Assembly (NCBI RefSeq): GCF_002504165.1 | Contig: NZ_CP021404.1 | Span: 1,984,001-2,048,000 of the forward strand | DNA from: Pacificitalea manganoxidans | GTDB lineage: Bacteria > Pseudomonadota > Alphaproteobacteria > Rhodobacterales > Rhodobacteraceae | Reading direction: 5' to 3' | DNA: 64,000 bases | Shown: piece after piece, positions 1 through 8,482 of the stretch | How positions within the stretch are numbered: the first letter of the stretch is position 1 | Layout of the letters: each line of letters starts with the position of its first letter | Translations under genes and position numbers: made by a program | The notes under the pieces: generated by a model | What the model was told of the DNA's origin: nothing | Databases searched by the model: none | The model's input: only the letters and a program-made list of their open reading frames with translations

Positions 1-1
1 C

Positions 2-409
2 GTCGATCACGTCATGGACATGCCCTATAACGACCCCGCAGCGCCGATTGCGCTCAGCTATGGCGACGTGTTCCGCCAGACCGAAGCCGAATACAGCCGC
101 TGGAATTTTGACGTGGCCGACACGCAGGTTCTGCTGCGGCATTTCGAGGATGCCGAGGCCGAATGCGCTCGCATTCTGGCCGAGCCGTTCGATGATCCGA
201 AAACCGGGCGCCGTATCGTCATGGCGCATCCCGCCTACGATCAGTGCATCAAGGCCAGCCATCTGTTCAATTTGCTCGATGCGCGCGGCGTGATTTCCGT
301 TACCGAACGTCAGGCCTATATCGGGCGCGTGCGCACGCTGGCCAAGGCATGTGCGGACGCATTCGTGCAGACCGAAGCGGGCGGCTGGCAGCCGGAAACC
401 GCAGCATGA
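2..409 (+). CDS. glyQ: Glycyl-tRNA synthetase alpha subunit, C-terminal part (cut by window edge)
   Basis: The 136 codons visible are the C-terminal part of the alpha chain of the heterotetrameric alpha2beta2 glycyl-tRNA synthetase, which charges tRNA-Gly in the cytoplasm. Recognisable GlyQ blocks are YGDVFRQTEAEYSRWNF near the start, PAYDQCIKASHLFNLLDARG in the middle and ISVTERQAYIGRVRTLAKA near the end. The reading frame is open to the left edge, so the true start lies outside the window. Its stop overlaps the next gene in an ATGA arrangement. The beta subunit gene glyS, usually close by in this group, does not follow within this window. Confidence 0.95.
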   Translation, partial: VDHVMDMPYNDPAAPIALSYGDVFRQTEAEYSRWNFDVADTQVLLRHFEDAEAECARILAEPFDDPKTGRRIVMAHPAYDQCIKASHLFNLLDARGVISVTERQAYIGRVRTLAKACADAFVQTEAGGWQPETAA

Positions 410-951
410 GCGGCACGCTCGGCGGGCGCGTCGCGGCGGGCGGCATTGTCGCCGCTGCGCTGGCGGCGGGCGCGGCGCTGTATTATTTTCAGGTCTATTA
501 CTATTACGAGGACGTCCCGGCGGATGCCGTGTCCGTCGCCCTGACACCGCAGACCGGCGGCGCGCCTGTCGAAATTCCGACCGGTGAGGTCAGCGCCATC
601 GATGCGGACAGCTCGCCGCTGCGCTATCGGGCGTGCTTCACGACCAATGCGCCGCTCAAACAACTGCGCGAAAGCTATACCGCCTATGACGGCGCCACGC
701 CGCTGGTGTCTCCGGGCTGGTTCGATTGCTATGACGCCGATGCCATCGCCACCGCGCTCGACGAGGGCCGCGCGGAAGCGTTTCTGGGCGAGGCCGACAT
801 TCGCTACGGCATCGACATGGTTGTCGTCGTCGCGGAGGACGGGCACGGCTGGGCGTGGCATCAGATCAACCGCTGTGGCGAGGTCGTGTTTGACGGCAAG
901 CCCGCCCCCGAAGGCTGCGCCCCCCCGCCCGAAGGCATCGCGCGCCAGTGA
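406..951 (+). CDS. DUF6446 family membrane-anchored protein
   Basis: This is a 181-residue protein with one N-terminal membrane segment (about residues 8-30, Gly/Ala-rich, followed by an unusual Tyr-rich stretch QVYYYYED) and a soluble, probably periplasmic domain. Two Cys residues, in RYRACF and WFDCYD, plus Cys in NRCGEV and EGCAPP could form disulfides. It matches my recollection of the DUF6446 proteins that sit between glyQ and glyS in Rhodobacteraceae; its function is unknown. The ATG at 406 overlaps the glyQ stop (ATGA), so it is probably translationally coupled. A longer in-frame start at 244 exists but lies inside glyQ and is not preferred. Confidence 0.8.
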   Translation: MSGTLGGRVAAGGIVAAALAAGAALYYFQVYYYYEDVPADAVSVALTPQTGGAPVEIPTGEVSAIDADSSPLRYRACFTTNAPLKQLRESYTAYDGATPLVSPGWFDCYDADAIATALDEGRAEAFLGEADIRYGIDMVVVVAEDGHGWAWHQINRCGEVVFDGKPAPEGCAPPPEGIARQ

Positions 952-1048
952 TCCGCAGCAGCGGCTGGGCGCAGAACGCGCCAGTTATCTCTTGATTTAC
1001 GGTTAACGCAGGGTCACCCTTCCGCGATCTGCGATGGGGATGCTGCCA

Positions 1049-1894
1049 ATGACCCAACCACCCACGCTCCGAGCGCCGCCGCGCTCGGCGCTGAAACTCG
1101 TGCCGATCACCCGGCTGGCCCAAGGCGGGCGCTGGCGGACCGAGGCGATGCGATCCTATCGTGCGCCGCTCCTGCTGTGGTTCACTCGAGGCCAAGGCCG
1201 GATCACCGTCGCCGGAACGACGCGCGGCTATGGGGCGCATAACGCGATCTACATCCCCGCGGGCCTGATGCATGGGTTCGAGATCTCCTCGCAGGTGTTT
1301 GGGACCGCTGTATTTTTCGATGACACCACCGCCACGTCCCTGCCTGACGAGCCGTTGCATCTGCGCATTCGTCACGCCCCGGCCCAGGCCGAGGTGACTG
1401 GCCTTATCGACGCGCTGCAGCGGGAACTGGACCACGACCGCCCCGCGCGGGATGCGGCACTGCACCATCAGGCGGGGCTGCTTTCGGTGTGGCTTTTGCG
1501 GCAGACACAATGGGCGGCGGAGGATAACCCGCCCCCGCCCGACACGCGGTCGCGCGCAGCGCAGCGGTTGGTCAAGCGCTACACCGCGCTTGTTGAAGGG
1601 CAGCTATATACCGGACAATCGGTCGGAGATTACGCTGAATTGCTGGGGGTAACGGCGACGCATCTCAGCCGCTGCTGCAACGTGACCTGCAATCGCTCGG
1701 CTTCGGATTTGCTGCAGGACCGGCTGACCTACGAGGCGCGGCGGCTGTTGCTTGAAACCCGATTGCCCGTTCGGCAGGTGGCCGAGGTTCTGGGGTTTCG
1801 GTCCGCGGCCTATTTCACCCGCGCGTTTCAGCGCCGCACTGGTCAAACCCCGACGCTGTTTCGCAGCAGCAGGTGCGACCGACCCCTTGTCTAA
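1049..1894 (+). CDS. AraC family transcriptional regulator
   Basis: The protein has about 281 residues. The N-terminal half is cupin-like (ITVAGTTRGYGAHNAIYIPAG, GFEISSQVFGTAVFFDD) and would bind the effector. The C-terminal 100 residues hold the double helix-turn-helix of the AraC/XylS family, ending in LGFRSAAYFTRAFQRRTGQTP, which is typical of the second HTH. The start is uncertain: ATGs occur at 1034, 1040 and 1049; the last has a weak G-rich stretch (GGGG) about 9 nt upstream. It stands alone between glyQ-DUF6446 and convergent rne, so the target genes are not evident. An inverted repeat terminator follows. Confidence 0.85.
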   Translation: MTQPPTLRAPPRSALKLVPITRLAQGGRWRTEAMRSYRAPLLLWFTRGQGRITVAGTTRGYGAHNAIYIPAGLMHGFEISSQVFGTAVFFDDTTATSLPDEPLHLRIRHAPAQAEVTGLIDALQRELDHDRPARDAALHHQAGLLSVWLLRQTQWAAEDNPPPPDTRSRAAQRLVKRYTALVEGQLYTGQSVGDYAELLGVTATHLSRCCNVTCNRSASDLLQDRLTYEARRLLLETRLPVRQVAEVLGFRSAAYFTRAFQRRTGQTPTLFRSSRCDRPLV

Positions 1895-1904
1895 CCCCAA
1901 ACGC

Positions 1905-1933
1905 AAAACGCCCGGCACGAAGCCGGGCGTTTG
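1905..1933. terminator. Bidirectional hairpin terminator between AraC gene and rne
   Basis: An 11-bp perfect stem (AAACGCCCGGC pairing with GCCGGGCGTTT) with a 5-nt loop lies between the convergent ends of the AraC-family gene and rne. Because the stem carries A's on one side and T's on the other, it can end transcription from both directions. Confidence 0.8.
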
Positions 1934-1953
1934 CATAAGTGCAGTCCGCAAAA

Positions 1954-4692
1954 TCAGCGGCCGAGCGACCACCAGCCGCGGCGCTTCGGCTTCTTGTCCT
2001 CATCCGTATCGTCACCCGCCTCGGCCATTTCATAGGCTTTTTCGGTCGGTGCGGCTTCGGCCTGTTCGGCAGGGCTTTCCAGCTCCACCTGCGCAATTTC
2101 CGGTGCGACCGTTTCCGGGTCGATCCGATCCGTCGCGATCACTTCGGTCGGCTGCACCGGTGCAGGTTCGGCGACAGGCTCAGGCGCGACGAACGCGGTC
2201 TCAGGCTGCGTTTCGATCTGCTCCGCATCCGGCGTGGCCGCTGCGGGAACCGGGCTGACATCGTTCAGCACCGCTTCTTCGGCGATCACCTCCTGCGAGG
2301 TCGCGACGACGGTGTCGGTAGCTGCCTCCTCGGTCCGGGGTTCGGTGTCATTGCCCGCTTCGCTCACCTTCTTGCGCGACCGGGACGACCGGCTGCGGGT
2401 GGTGCGCTTGCGCTTGGGCTTGTCTTCCGCATCCCCTTCGGGCGCGGCAGCGGTCACCACGGCAGAGGCATCGCCCGCGGCCACATCCTCGGCGATGGAC
2501 GCACCGGCGGTGCCGTCTTCGTCGCCTTCGGTGGGTTTCGGCGCGGCTGCCTCAGCCCCGTTGCCGGACGTCTCGTCCGAACGGGCATCCGAATTGCCGT
2601 TGTCTTCGCCATTGCCGTTACCGCCCCGACGCCGCCGCCGACGACGACGTTTTTTCTTGGGCTGCGGCTCGTCGCTCGCTTCCGGCGCTTCGCGCGTTTC
2701 GGTCGCGTCGTCCTCGCGGGTGTCCTCTTCGGGCTCCTGAACCTCGTCCTCTTCCTCGAAATCGGGCATATCGGACGTGTCGATGGAAATCACGGGCGCG
2801 GTCACTTCGGGGACATTGCGGGTCGCCGTCTTGAACTTCTCGACCGTGTAGTCGGGGCTGATCAGATGCGGATCTGCCTCGATCCGGATCGCCATGCCAT
2901 AGCGCACTTCGATCTGGGCCACATGTTCGCGCTTCTGGTTCATCAGGAAGTTGCAAATGCCGACGGGCGCCTTGATCAGCACCTCGCGGGTGCGGCCACG
3001 GGTGCCCTCTTCCTCGATCTGACGCAGAATGTTGAGCCCGAGGCTGTCGTCGGAGCGGAGCAGCCCGGTGCCGTGGCAGGACGGGCACGGCTGCGTCGTC
3101 GCTTCCAGCATGCCGGGACGCAGACGCTGACGGCTCATTTCCATCAGGCCAAAGCCGGAAATCCGGCCCACCTGAATGCGGGCGCGATCGGTTTTCAGCT
3201 TGTCCTTGAAGCGCTTCTCGACGGCGGCGTTGTTCTTGCGCTCTTCCATGTCGATGAAGTCGATGACGATCAGACCGGCCAAGTCGCGCAGGCGCAACTG
3301 GCGTGCGACCTCCTCGGCCGCCTCCAGATTGGTCTTGGTCGCCGTATCCTCGATCGAGCCCTCTTTCGTGGCCCGGCCGGAGTTGACGTCAATCGCCACC
3401 AGCGCTTCGGTCACGCCGATCACGATATAGCCGCCGGATTTCAGCTGCACGGTCGGGTTGAACATGGAGCTGAGGTAGCTTTCGACCTGATAGCGGGCGA
3501 AAAGCGGCATCTGTTCGGCGTAGTGCTTCACGTTCTTGGAGTGGGACGGCATGATCATTTTCATGAAGTCCTTGGCGACACGGTAGCCTGCTTCGCCCTC
3601 GACCAGCACTTCGTCGATCTCACGGTTGTAAAGATCGCGGATCGACCGCTTGATCAGGTTGCCTTCCTCGTAGATCGGCGCGGGCGCGACCGATTTCAGG
3701 GTCAGCTCGCGGATCTGTTCCCACATCCGCTTAAGGTATTCGTAATCGCGCTTGATCTCGGTCTTGGTCCGTTTCGCACCAGCGGTGCGCACGATCAGAC
3801 CCGCGCCCTTCGGCACGTCGATCTCGGAGGCGATTTCCTTGAGCTTCTTGCGGTCGGCGGCGTTCGTGATCTTGCGGCTGATGCCGCCGCCACGGGCGGT
3901 GTTGGGCATCAGAACGCAGTAGCGGCCCGCAAGGCTGAGATAGGTGGTCAGCGCCGCGCCTTTGTTGCCGCGCTCTTCCTTGACGACCTGCACCAGCAGG
4001 ATCTGACGGACCTTGACGACTTCCTGGATCTTGTAGCGGCGCGGACGGGGTTTGCGCGGCTGGCGGATCTCTTCGGTGACGTCCTCATCGGCGACGGATT
4101 CGATATCGCTGTCACGCGCGGTGGCGTCCTGCGCGTCGTCCTCGTCATCGCCATGATCGTCGCTGTCGCGAACGTCGGGCGCGCGGGTATCGGCCTCGGG
4201 CGTCTGCTCCTGCGCGGCGGCGTCTACCGCATCGACAGCGCCATCTGCATCGGCATCGCCGTCCAGATCGACGACATCCATGCCAGAGATGCCTTCGGAG
4301 CCCGTCTCGCGGGTTTCCACGGCATCCTTATCGGCGCTTTTCTGAGCGCGCGAACGCGACCGGCGACGGGGTTTCTTCTCCTCGTCCTCTTCCAGCGATT
4401 TGGCGTAGGCGGCCTCTTCGGCCAGCAGCGCTTCGCGATCCGCGACGGGAATCTGGTAATAATCGGGGTGGATTTCCGAAAAGGCGAGGAAGCCGTGGCG
4501 ATTGCCGCCGTAATCCACGAATGCCGCCTGCAGCGACGGCTCGACGCGCGTTACCTTGGCGAGATAGATATTGCCGGCAAGCTGCCGTTTGTTGACGGTT
4601 TCAAAATCGAATTCCTCGACCTTGTTTCCGTCCACCACCACAACGCGGGTTTCTTCCGCGTGGGTGGCATCGATAAGCATTTTCTTGGCCAT
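1954..4692 (-). CDS. rne: Ribonuclease E
   Basis: RNase E, 912 residues, is the main endoribonuclease of mRNA decay and rRNA/tRNA processing and the scaffold of the degradosome. The start MAKKMLIDATHAEE is typical. The S1 domain begins at about residue 35 (GNIYLAKVTRVEPSLQAAF) and is split by an acidic, low-complexity insert of about 130 residues before VKVRQILLVQVVKEERGNKG. The catalytic DNase I-like part contains AIDVNSGRATKEGSIE and GLIVIDFIDM, and the zinc-link region has CPSCHGTG. The C-terminal half is disordered, with an arginine-rich block (KKKRRRRRRRRGG) for RNA or protein contacts, and ends in a short basic-aromatic tail RRGWWSLGR. A farther upstream in-frame start (4818) is rejected because conservation begins at 4692. 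Confidence 0.97.
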   Translation of the reverse strand: MAKKMLIDATHAEETRVVVVDGNKVEEFDFETVNKRQLAGNIYLAKVTRVEPSLQAAFVDYGGNRHGFLAFSEIHPDYYQIPVADREALLAEEAAYAKSLEEDEEKKPRRRSRSRAQKSADKDAVETRETGSEGISGMDVVDLDGDADADGAVDAVDAAAQEQTPEADTRAPDVRDSDDHGDDEDDAQDATARDSDIESVADEDVTEEIRQPRKPRPRRYKIQEVVKVRQILLVQVVKEERGNKGAALTTYLSLAGRYCVLMPNTARGGGISRKITNAADRKKLKEIASEIDVPKGAGLIVRTAGAKRTKTEIKRDYEYLKRMWEQIRELTLKSVAPAPIYEEGNLIKRSIRDLYNREIDEVLVEGEAGYRVAKDFMKMIMPSHSKNVKHYAEQMPLFARYQVESYLSSMFNPTVQLKSGGYIVIGVTEALVAIDVNSGRATKEGSIEDTATKTNLEAAEEVARQLRLRDLAGLIVIDFIDMEERKNNAAVEKRFKDKLKTDRARIQVGRISGFGLMEMSRQRLRPGMLEATTQPCPSCHGTGLLRSDDSLGLNILRQIEEEGTRGRTREVLIKAPVGICNFLMNQKREHVAQIEVRYGMAIRIEADPHLISPDYTVEKFKTATRNVPEVTAPVISIDTSDMPDFEEEDEVQEPEEDTREDDATETREAPEASDEPQPKKKRRRRRRRRGGNGNGEDNGNSDARSDETSGNGAEAAAPKPTEGDEDGTAGASIAEDVAAGDASAVVTAAAPEGDAEDKPKRKRTTRSRSSRSRKKVSEAGNDTEPRTEEAATDTVVATSQEVIAEEAVLNDVSPVPAAATPDAEQIETQPETAFVAPEPVAEPAPVQPTEVIATDRIDPETVAPEIAQVELESPAEQAEAAPTEKAYEMAEAGDDTDEDKKPKRRGWWSLGR

Positions 4693-5164
4693 TGGGTCTT
4701 TCTGCACCGCGGATCGGCCCGCGAACCGGAGGAAACCCCCGGCGGCGCGAGATGATGATGCGGTGTTTCGGTTGGGGCGGGAACGGGGGGCAACAGGGCA
4801 ACGGCAGGTGCGAAACACCCGGCTTTCCTCTGCTCATATCCTCCAGCGCGTTCCATCGCGGTTTGTCTCCGATACGGGTCATCCCTGCTGTGCAGGCTGC
4901 CGCATCCGTTTTTGCTGCCCGTTCCCCTGTCAGCAGATGGCTGCAACGGACGGGCGGATTGGCCCCTCGGGGCCGGCACCTCTGTCCGCGCGGGCCGGGG
5001 TTTCGGCCTCTCGCCCACGGGCGGACAGTGAATCTTCAGCGGTCCGGGCGAAACGCGCCCACGGGGACCGTAACTGTGACCATACTGGCAAGCATGGCAC
5101 AATGACAATGGAGAAAAGGTGAAGCGCGCTCCGCGCCAGCACCCGGAGGGGGCGGGGCGCCTAC
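4693..5164 (-). other. rne promoter and long 5' leader region
   Basis: There is no convincing gene in these 470 bp between rne and the hflX terminator. If transcription starts downstream of the candidate promoter at 5079-5108, the rne mRNA carries an untranslated leader of roughly 380 nt. Long rne leaders mediate autoregulation by RNase E in enterobacteria; a similar role here is inference from length and position only. Confidence 0.45.
5079..5108 (-). promoter_or_regulatory. Candidate sigma-70 promoter for rne
   Basis: On the minus strand a -35 box TTGTCA (5103-5108) is separated by 18 nt from a -10 box TATGGT (5079-5084). Matches are 5 of 6 and 4 of 6 to the consensus. It points toward rne. 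Confidence 0.45.
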
Positions 5165-5194
5165 GAAAAACGCGCCCCGACAAAGGGCGCGTTT
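5165..5194 (-). terminator. Rho-independent terminator of hfq-hflX
   Basis: Read on the minus strand, a 10-bp stem (AAACGCGCCC with GGGCGCGTTT) is followed by a run of T's. It lies about 60 bp after the hflX stop and separates that operon from rne. Confidence 0.8.
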
Positions 5195-5255
5195 GATCTC
5201 GGCGGACATGGCGGACAGGTCAGGCTTCAGCCATGCGCAGGACGGGATGTGCCGC

Positions 5256-6548
5256 CTAGAGCCGCCCGTAAGCCGCGCGCTGGCGGGCCGTCCATTCGAC
5301 ATCGAGTGACCAGCCGTCTTCGTCCTGACGCTCTTCGGTCACGACCTGCTGGTCGAACAGCCACGCCCGGCGGCGGCCCTCGTCAAAGCCCACGCGCAGG
5401 GTTTCCGCCCCGCGCACGCCATCGAGCGCCTCGGTCACGACATGCACCAGATCGCTGACCCCGTGGCCCGAAAGAGCCGAGATCGCCATCACGTCATCGC
5501 TGCGCGCGGCAATGGTCTCCGTCGCCTCGCGCGCCGCGTCGTCCATGCGGTCCAGCTTGTTCCAGACCTCGATCAGCGGGGTTTCCTCGGACACGCCGAG
5601 GGTGTTCATGATCGCGACCACATCCTGCTTCTGCGCTTCGGTCTCCCCGTGGGAAATGTCGCGCACATGCAAGATCAGATCGGCCTCCAGCACCTCCTCC
5701 AGCGTGGCGCGGAACGCCGCCACCAGCTGTGTCGGAAGATCGGAGATGAAGCCCACCGTGTCCGACAGGATAATCTTTTGCCCGGTTTCCAGCGTGACCC
5801 CGCGCATGGTGGGGTCCAGCGTGGCAAATAGCATATCCTTTGCCAGCACATCCGCCCCGGTCAGGCGATTGAACAGCGTCGATTTACCGGCGTTGGTATA
5901 GCCCACCAGCGCCACGACGGGGAACGGCACCTTTGCGCGGGATGCGCGGTGCAGGGCACGGGTGCGGGTGACCTTTTCCAGCTGACGCCGGATGCGGGTG
6001 ATCGCCTCGTCGATCGCGCGGCGGTCGGCCTCGATCTGGGTTTCCCCCGGACCGCCGACAAATCCCAGCCCGCCGCGCTGCCGCTCAAGGTGGGTCCACG
6101 CGCGCACCAGCCGCGTCCGCTGATAGCTCAGCGCCGCCAATTCGACCTGCAACACACCCTCGCGGGTTCGGGCACGGTCGGCAAAGATCTCAAGGATCAG
6201 GCCGGTCCGGTCAAGGATCTTGACCTTCCATTCCTTTTCCAGATTGCGCTGCTGCACCGGGCTGACCGGCCCGTCGATGAGGACCAGCTCCACATCGGCG
6301 GCCTTGATGCGCAGCCGAAGCTCTTCCATCTTGCCGGTGCCGAACAAGTGCCCCGGATGAACCGTGCGCAAAGGCACGACCTCCGCGCCCTCGACGCTCA
6401 ACCCCGGCAGGGCAGCGGCCAGCGATACAGCTTCTTCGAGCGCCGGCCCCGAGGGACGACGGTCGCGATTGTTCATGATCTCAGGATGCAACACGAACGC
6501 ACGGGTATCTTCCCCGTCCGGTCCGCCTGCTCCCTCATCGGTGCTCAT
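5256..6548 (-). CDS. hflX: GTPase HflX
   Basis: HflX, 430 residues, is a ribosome-binding GTPase that splits stalled 70S ribosomes after heat or antibiotic stress. The N-terminal HflX domain contains the glycine-rich signature GFVGGPGETQ (162-171). The G domain shows G1 GYTNAGKST (216-224), G3 DTVGF (263-267) and G4 NKLD (330-333). It lies 20 bp downstream of hfq, the classic hfq-hflX operon. An extended, poorly conserved N-terminus begins at MSTDEGAGG; a start a little further in is possible. Confidence 0.95.
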   Translation of the reverse strand: MSTDEGAGGPDGEDTRAFVLHPEIMNNRDRRPSGPALEEAVSLAAALPGLSVEGAEVVPLRTVHPGHLFGTGKMEELRLRIKAADVELVLIDGPVSPVQQRNLEKEWKVKILDRTGLILEIFADRARTREGVLQVELAALSYQRTRLVRAWTHLERQRGGLGFVGGPGETQIEADRRAIDEAITRIRRQLEKVTRTRALHRASRAKVPFPVVALVGYTNAGKSTLFNRLTGADVLAKDMLFATLDPTMRGVTLETGQKIILSDTVGFISDLPTQLVAAFRATLEEVLEADLILHVRDISHGETEAQKQDVVAIMNTLGVSEETPLIEVWNKLDRMDDAAREATETIAARSDDVMAISALSGHGVSDLVHVVTEALDGVRGAETLRVGFDEGRRRAWLFDQQVVTEERQDEDGWSLDVEWTARQRAAYGRL

Positions 6549-6568
6549 AGAGAGTGTCAGGGAATGCC

Positions 6569-6799
6569 TCAGTCCTCGCCGTCGTGCAGATTGATCGGCT
6601 GCGACGGCATTATGGTCGAAATCGCGTGTTTGTAGACCAGCTGCGACTGGCCGTCACGACGCAAAAGCACGCAGAAATTGTCAAACCAAGTGATGACGCC
6701 CTGCAGCTTCACCCCGTTGATCAGAAAAATTGTCACCGGAACCTTCGTCTTCCGGACATGGTTCAGGAATGCGTCCTGAAGGTTCTGTTTGTCGGCCAT
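6569..6799 (-). CDS. hfq: RNA chaperone Hfq
   Basis: Hfq, 76 residues, is a hexameric Sm-like RNA chaperone that pairs small RNAs with mRNAs. The Sm1 motif ([20 protein letters not shown] through [17 protein letters not shown]) and Sm2 motif ([10 protein letters not shown]) are intact. The start ADKQNLQD is the usual N-terminus. The acidic tail after Sm2 is very short, as in many alphaproteobacteria. It is the first gene of hfq-hflX; trkH lies upstream on the same strand, separated by about 160 bp. Confidence 0.97.
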   Translation of the reverse strand: MADKQNLQDAFLNHVRKTKVPVTIFLINGVKLQGVITWFDNFCVLLRRDGQSQLVYKHAISTIMPSQPINLHDGED

Positions 6800-6957
6800 G
6801 TTTTCTTGCCTATATTGTCCCGTCTTTTCCGTCCTTTGGCCGCCGATGGGAATGGCGGGCGGACATGCGTCGCAATACTATGGATTGCATGATGCGGAGA
6901 TTCCAGCCCCTCCGAAGCGGATTGTCGCGCAATTTCGCAAAACGCGGCCCCGCGGGC

Positions 6958-8475
6958 TCAGTTCCGCCAGAATTCCGGGTTCAGAAGCGCGATGATGGCC
7001 AGCGTCTCCAACCGGCCCAGCACCATGGCCACGCTCAGGATCGCGCGGCCATAGCCCGACAGGTCCGCATAATCGAGCGGCGCCTCGCCCACCACCTGCG
7101 CCAAGGGGCCGGTCGTGGACAATGCGGCGACGGTCATCACCATCGATTGCTCGAATGTCATGCCCGATAGGGCCAGCAGGTTCGACACCGCGAAAATCGA
7201 CAGCGCGAACAACATGAAGAAAATCCACGCCACCTGCGCGCCCTGCCGCCGGATGCGCCGCTCCATCGCGCCGGAGCCGCCGACGGAGTTCGGATGGACC
7301 AATTTGTCGAGTTCGCGCAGCCCGTGTTTGTAAAGCGCATAGACCCGCAGCAGCTTGACCCCGCCCGCCGTGGTGGCAACGCCGCCGCCGACCAGCGCCA
7401 GCCCCAGCAGCACCAGACCCGGCGCCTGCAGGCCCGACCACGCCCGCGCGACTTCCCATTCCGAGGAGGCAAAGCCCGTGGTGGTCAGGAACGACCAGAC
7501 CGTAAAAATCGCACCCCACAGCGCCCGGATCGCCGACAGCACGTCGGCCTCTTCGTCCACCTCGTAGGCGCCGACCCAATGCCGCAGAAACAGGATCGCG
7601 GGCACGACCGCCAGACAGGCCAGCCCCATCCGCATCTGCGGATCGCGTCGCAGCCGCCGCCAGCGGTCGCGATGAAATTCCACCGCAAAGGTCTGCCGGG
7701 AGATCGCAAAGACAAAGAACACGACCATCAGCATCTCGCCGCGCAGCCCCGCGCCGGAGCCGTCCGGGCCGCCGATGGGACTGATGCCGCTGGTCGACAT
7801 CACCGCCATCGCATGGGTGAAGGCGATGAACGGATCGTCGCCAAGGATCGTCAGCCCGATCCACAGCACCCCGGTCAGCCCGGTATAGATCGGCAGCAAT
7901 CGCGCGCCGTAGCGGGCCAGCCGTTCGCGCGGATCGCCGACGAAGCGGGAGCTTTGGTCAAACCGCACCCCCTGCCCCACGCCGCCGCCCGACAGCACCT
8001 CGAACCCGCCAAGGTTCATCGGCGCAAGGATCGCGATCGCCGTCACCCACAGAAAATAGCCGCCCATCCACGCCACCAGTCCGCGCCACAGATGCAGGGT
8101 GGAGGGCAGCCGGTCCGGCTCGAACAGCGTCGCGCCCGTGGTGGTGATCGAACTCACCATTTCAAACCACGCGTCGTTGAATGGAACGGTGTCCAGCGCC
8201 TCGTAAAACGGCACCGCCAGCAGCAGCGGCAGCACCGAAAACGTCGCCAGAAGCGCGATCAGGTGCGACCGGGCCAGACTGCGCGGCGTGTGGCTGATCG
8301 TGGCGATGGACAGCAGCACGAACAGGATCGTGGTCAGCATCCCCGAATAGGTAAAAGCCCGCGCCGACAGCCAGTCGCGCACCGCCACCGCGTGGAACAC
8401 CGGCACGAACATCATCACGCCTGCGATCCCGATCAGGATGACGATCAACGGCAGGTCGAGCAGGCGGCGGATCAT
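6958..8475 (-). CDS. trkH: Potassium uptake protein TrkH
   Basis: TrkH, 505 residues, is the membrane pore of the Trk K+ uptake system. It has several repeated M1-P-M2 units; the pore-like segments include SSITTTGATLFEPDRLPS, AMAVMSTSGISPIGGPDG, FLTTTGFASSEWE and ALSTTGPLAQVVGE, each with the T-x-G selectivity-filter pattern. The start chosen is ATG at 8475 (MIRRLLDLPL), 7 nt after the trkA stop; a longer frame upstream would run into trkA. trkA and trkH form an operon, the regulator and the pore of one transporter. Confidence 0.93.
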   Translation of the reverse strand: MIRRLLDLPLIVILIGIAGVMMFVPVFHAVAVRDWLSARAFTYSGMLTTILFVLLSIATISHTPRSLARSHLIALLATFSVLPLLLAVPFYEALDTVPFNDAWFEMVSSITTTGATLFEPDRLPSTLHLWRGLVAWMGGYFLWVTAIAILAPMNLGGFEVLSGGGVGQGVRFDQSSRFVGDPRERLARYGARLLPIYTGLTGVLWIGLTILGDDPFIAFTHAMAVMSTSGISPIGGPDGSGAGLRGEMLMVVFFVFAISRQTFAVEFHRDRWRRLRRDPQMRMGLACLAVVPAILFLRHWVGAYEVDEEADVLSAIRALWGAIFTVWSFLTTTGFASSEWEVARAWSGLQAPGLVLLGLALVGGGVATTAGGVKLLRVYALYKHGLRELDKLVHPNSVGGSGAMERRIRRQGAQVAWIFFMLFALSIFAVSNLLALSGMTFEQSMVMTVAALSTTGPLAQVVGEAPLDYADLSGYGRAILSVAMVLGRLETLAIIALLNPEFWRN

Positions 8476-8482
8476 GGCGGGC

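Noticed and set aside
1939-4755. 938-codon open frame on the plus strand opposite rne
   Set aside because: It is antisense to a certain rne gene; GC-rich codon bias opens such frames. The His/Phe/Arg/Gly-rich product matches no family.
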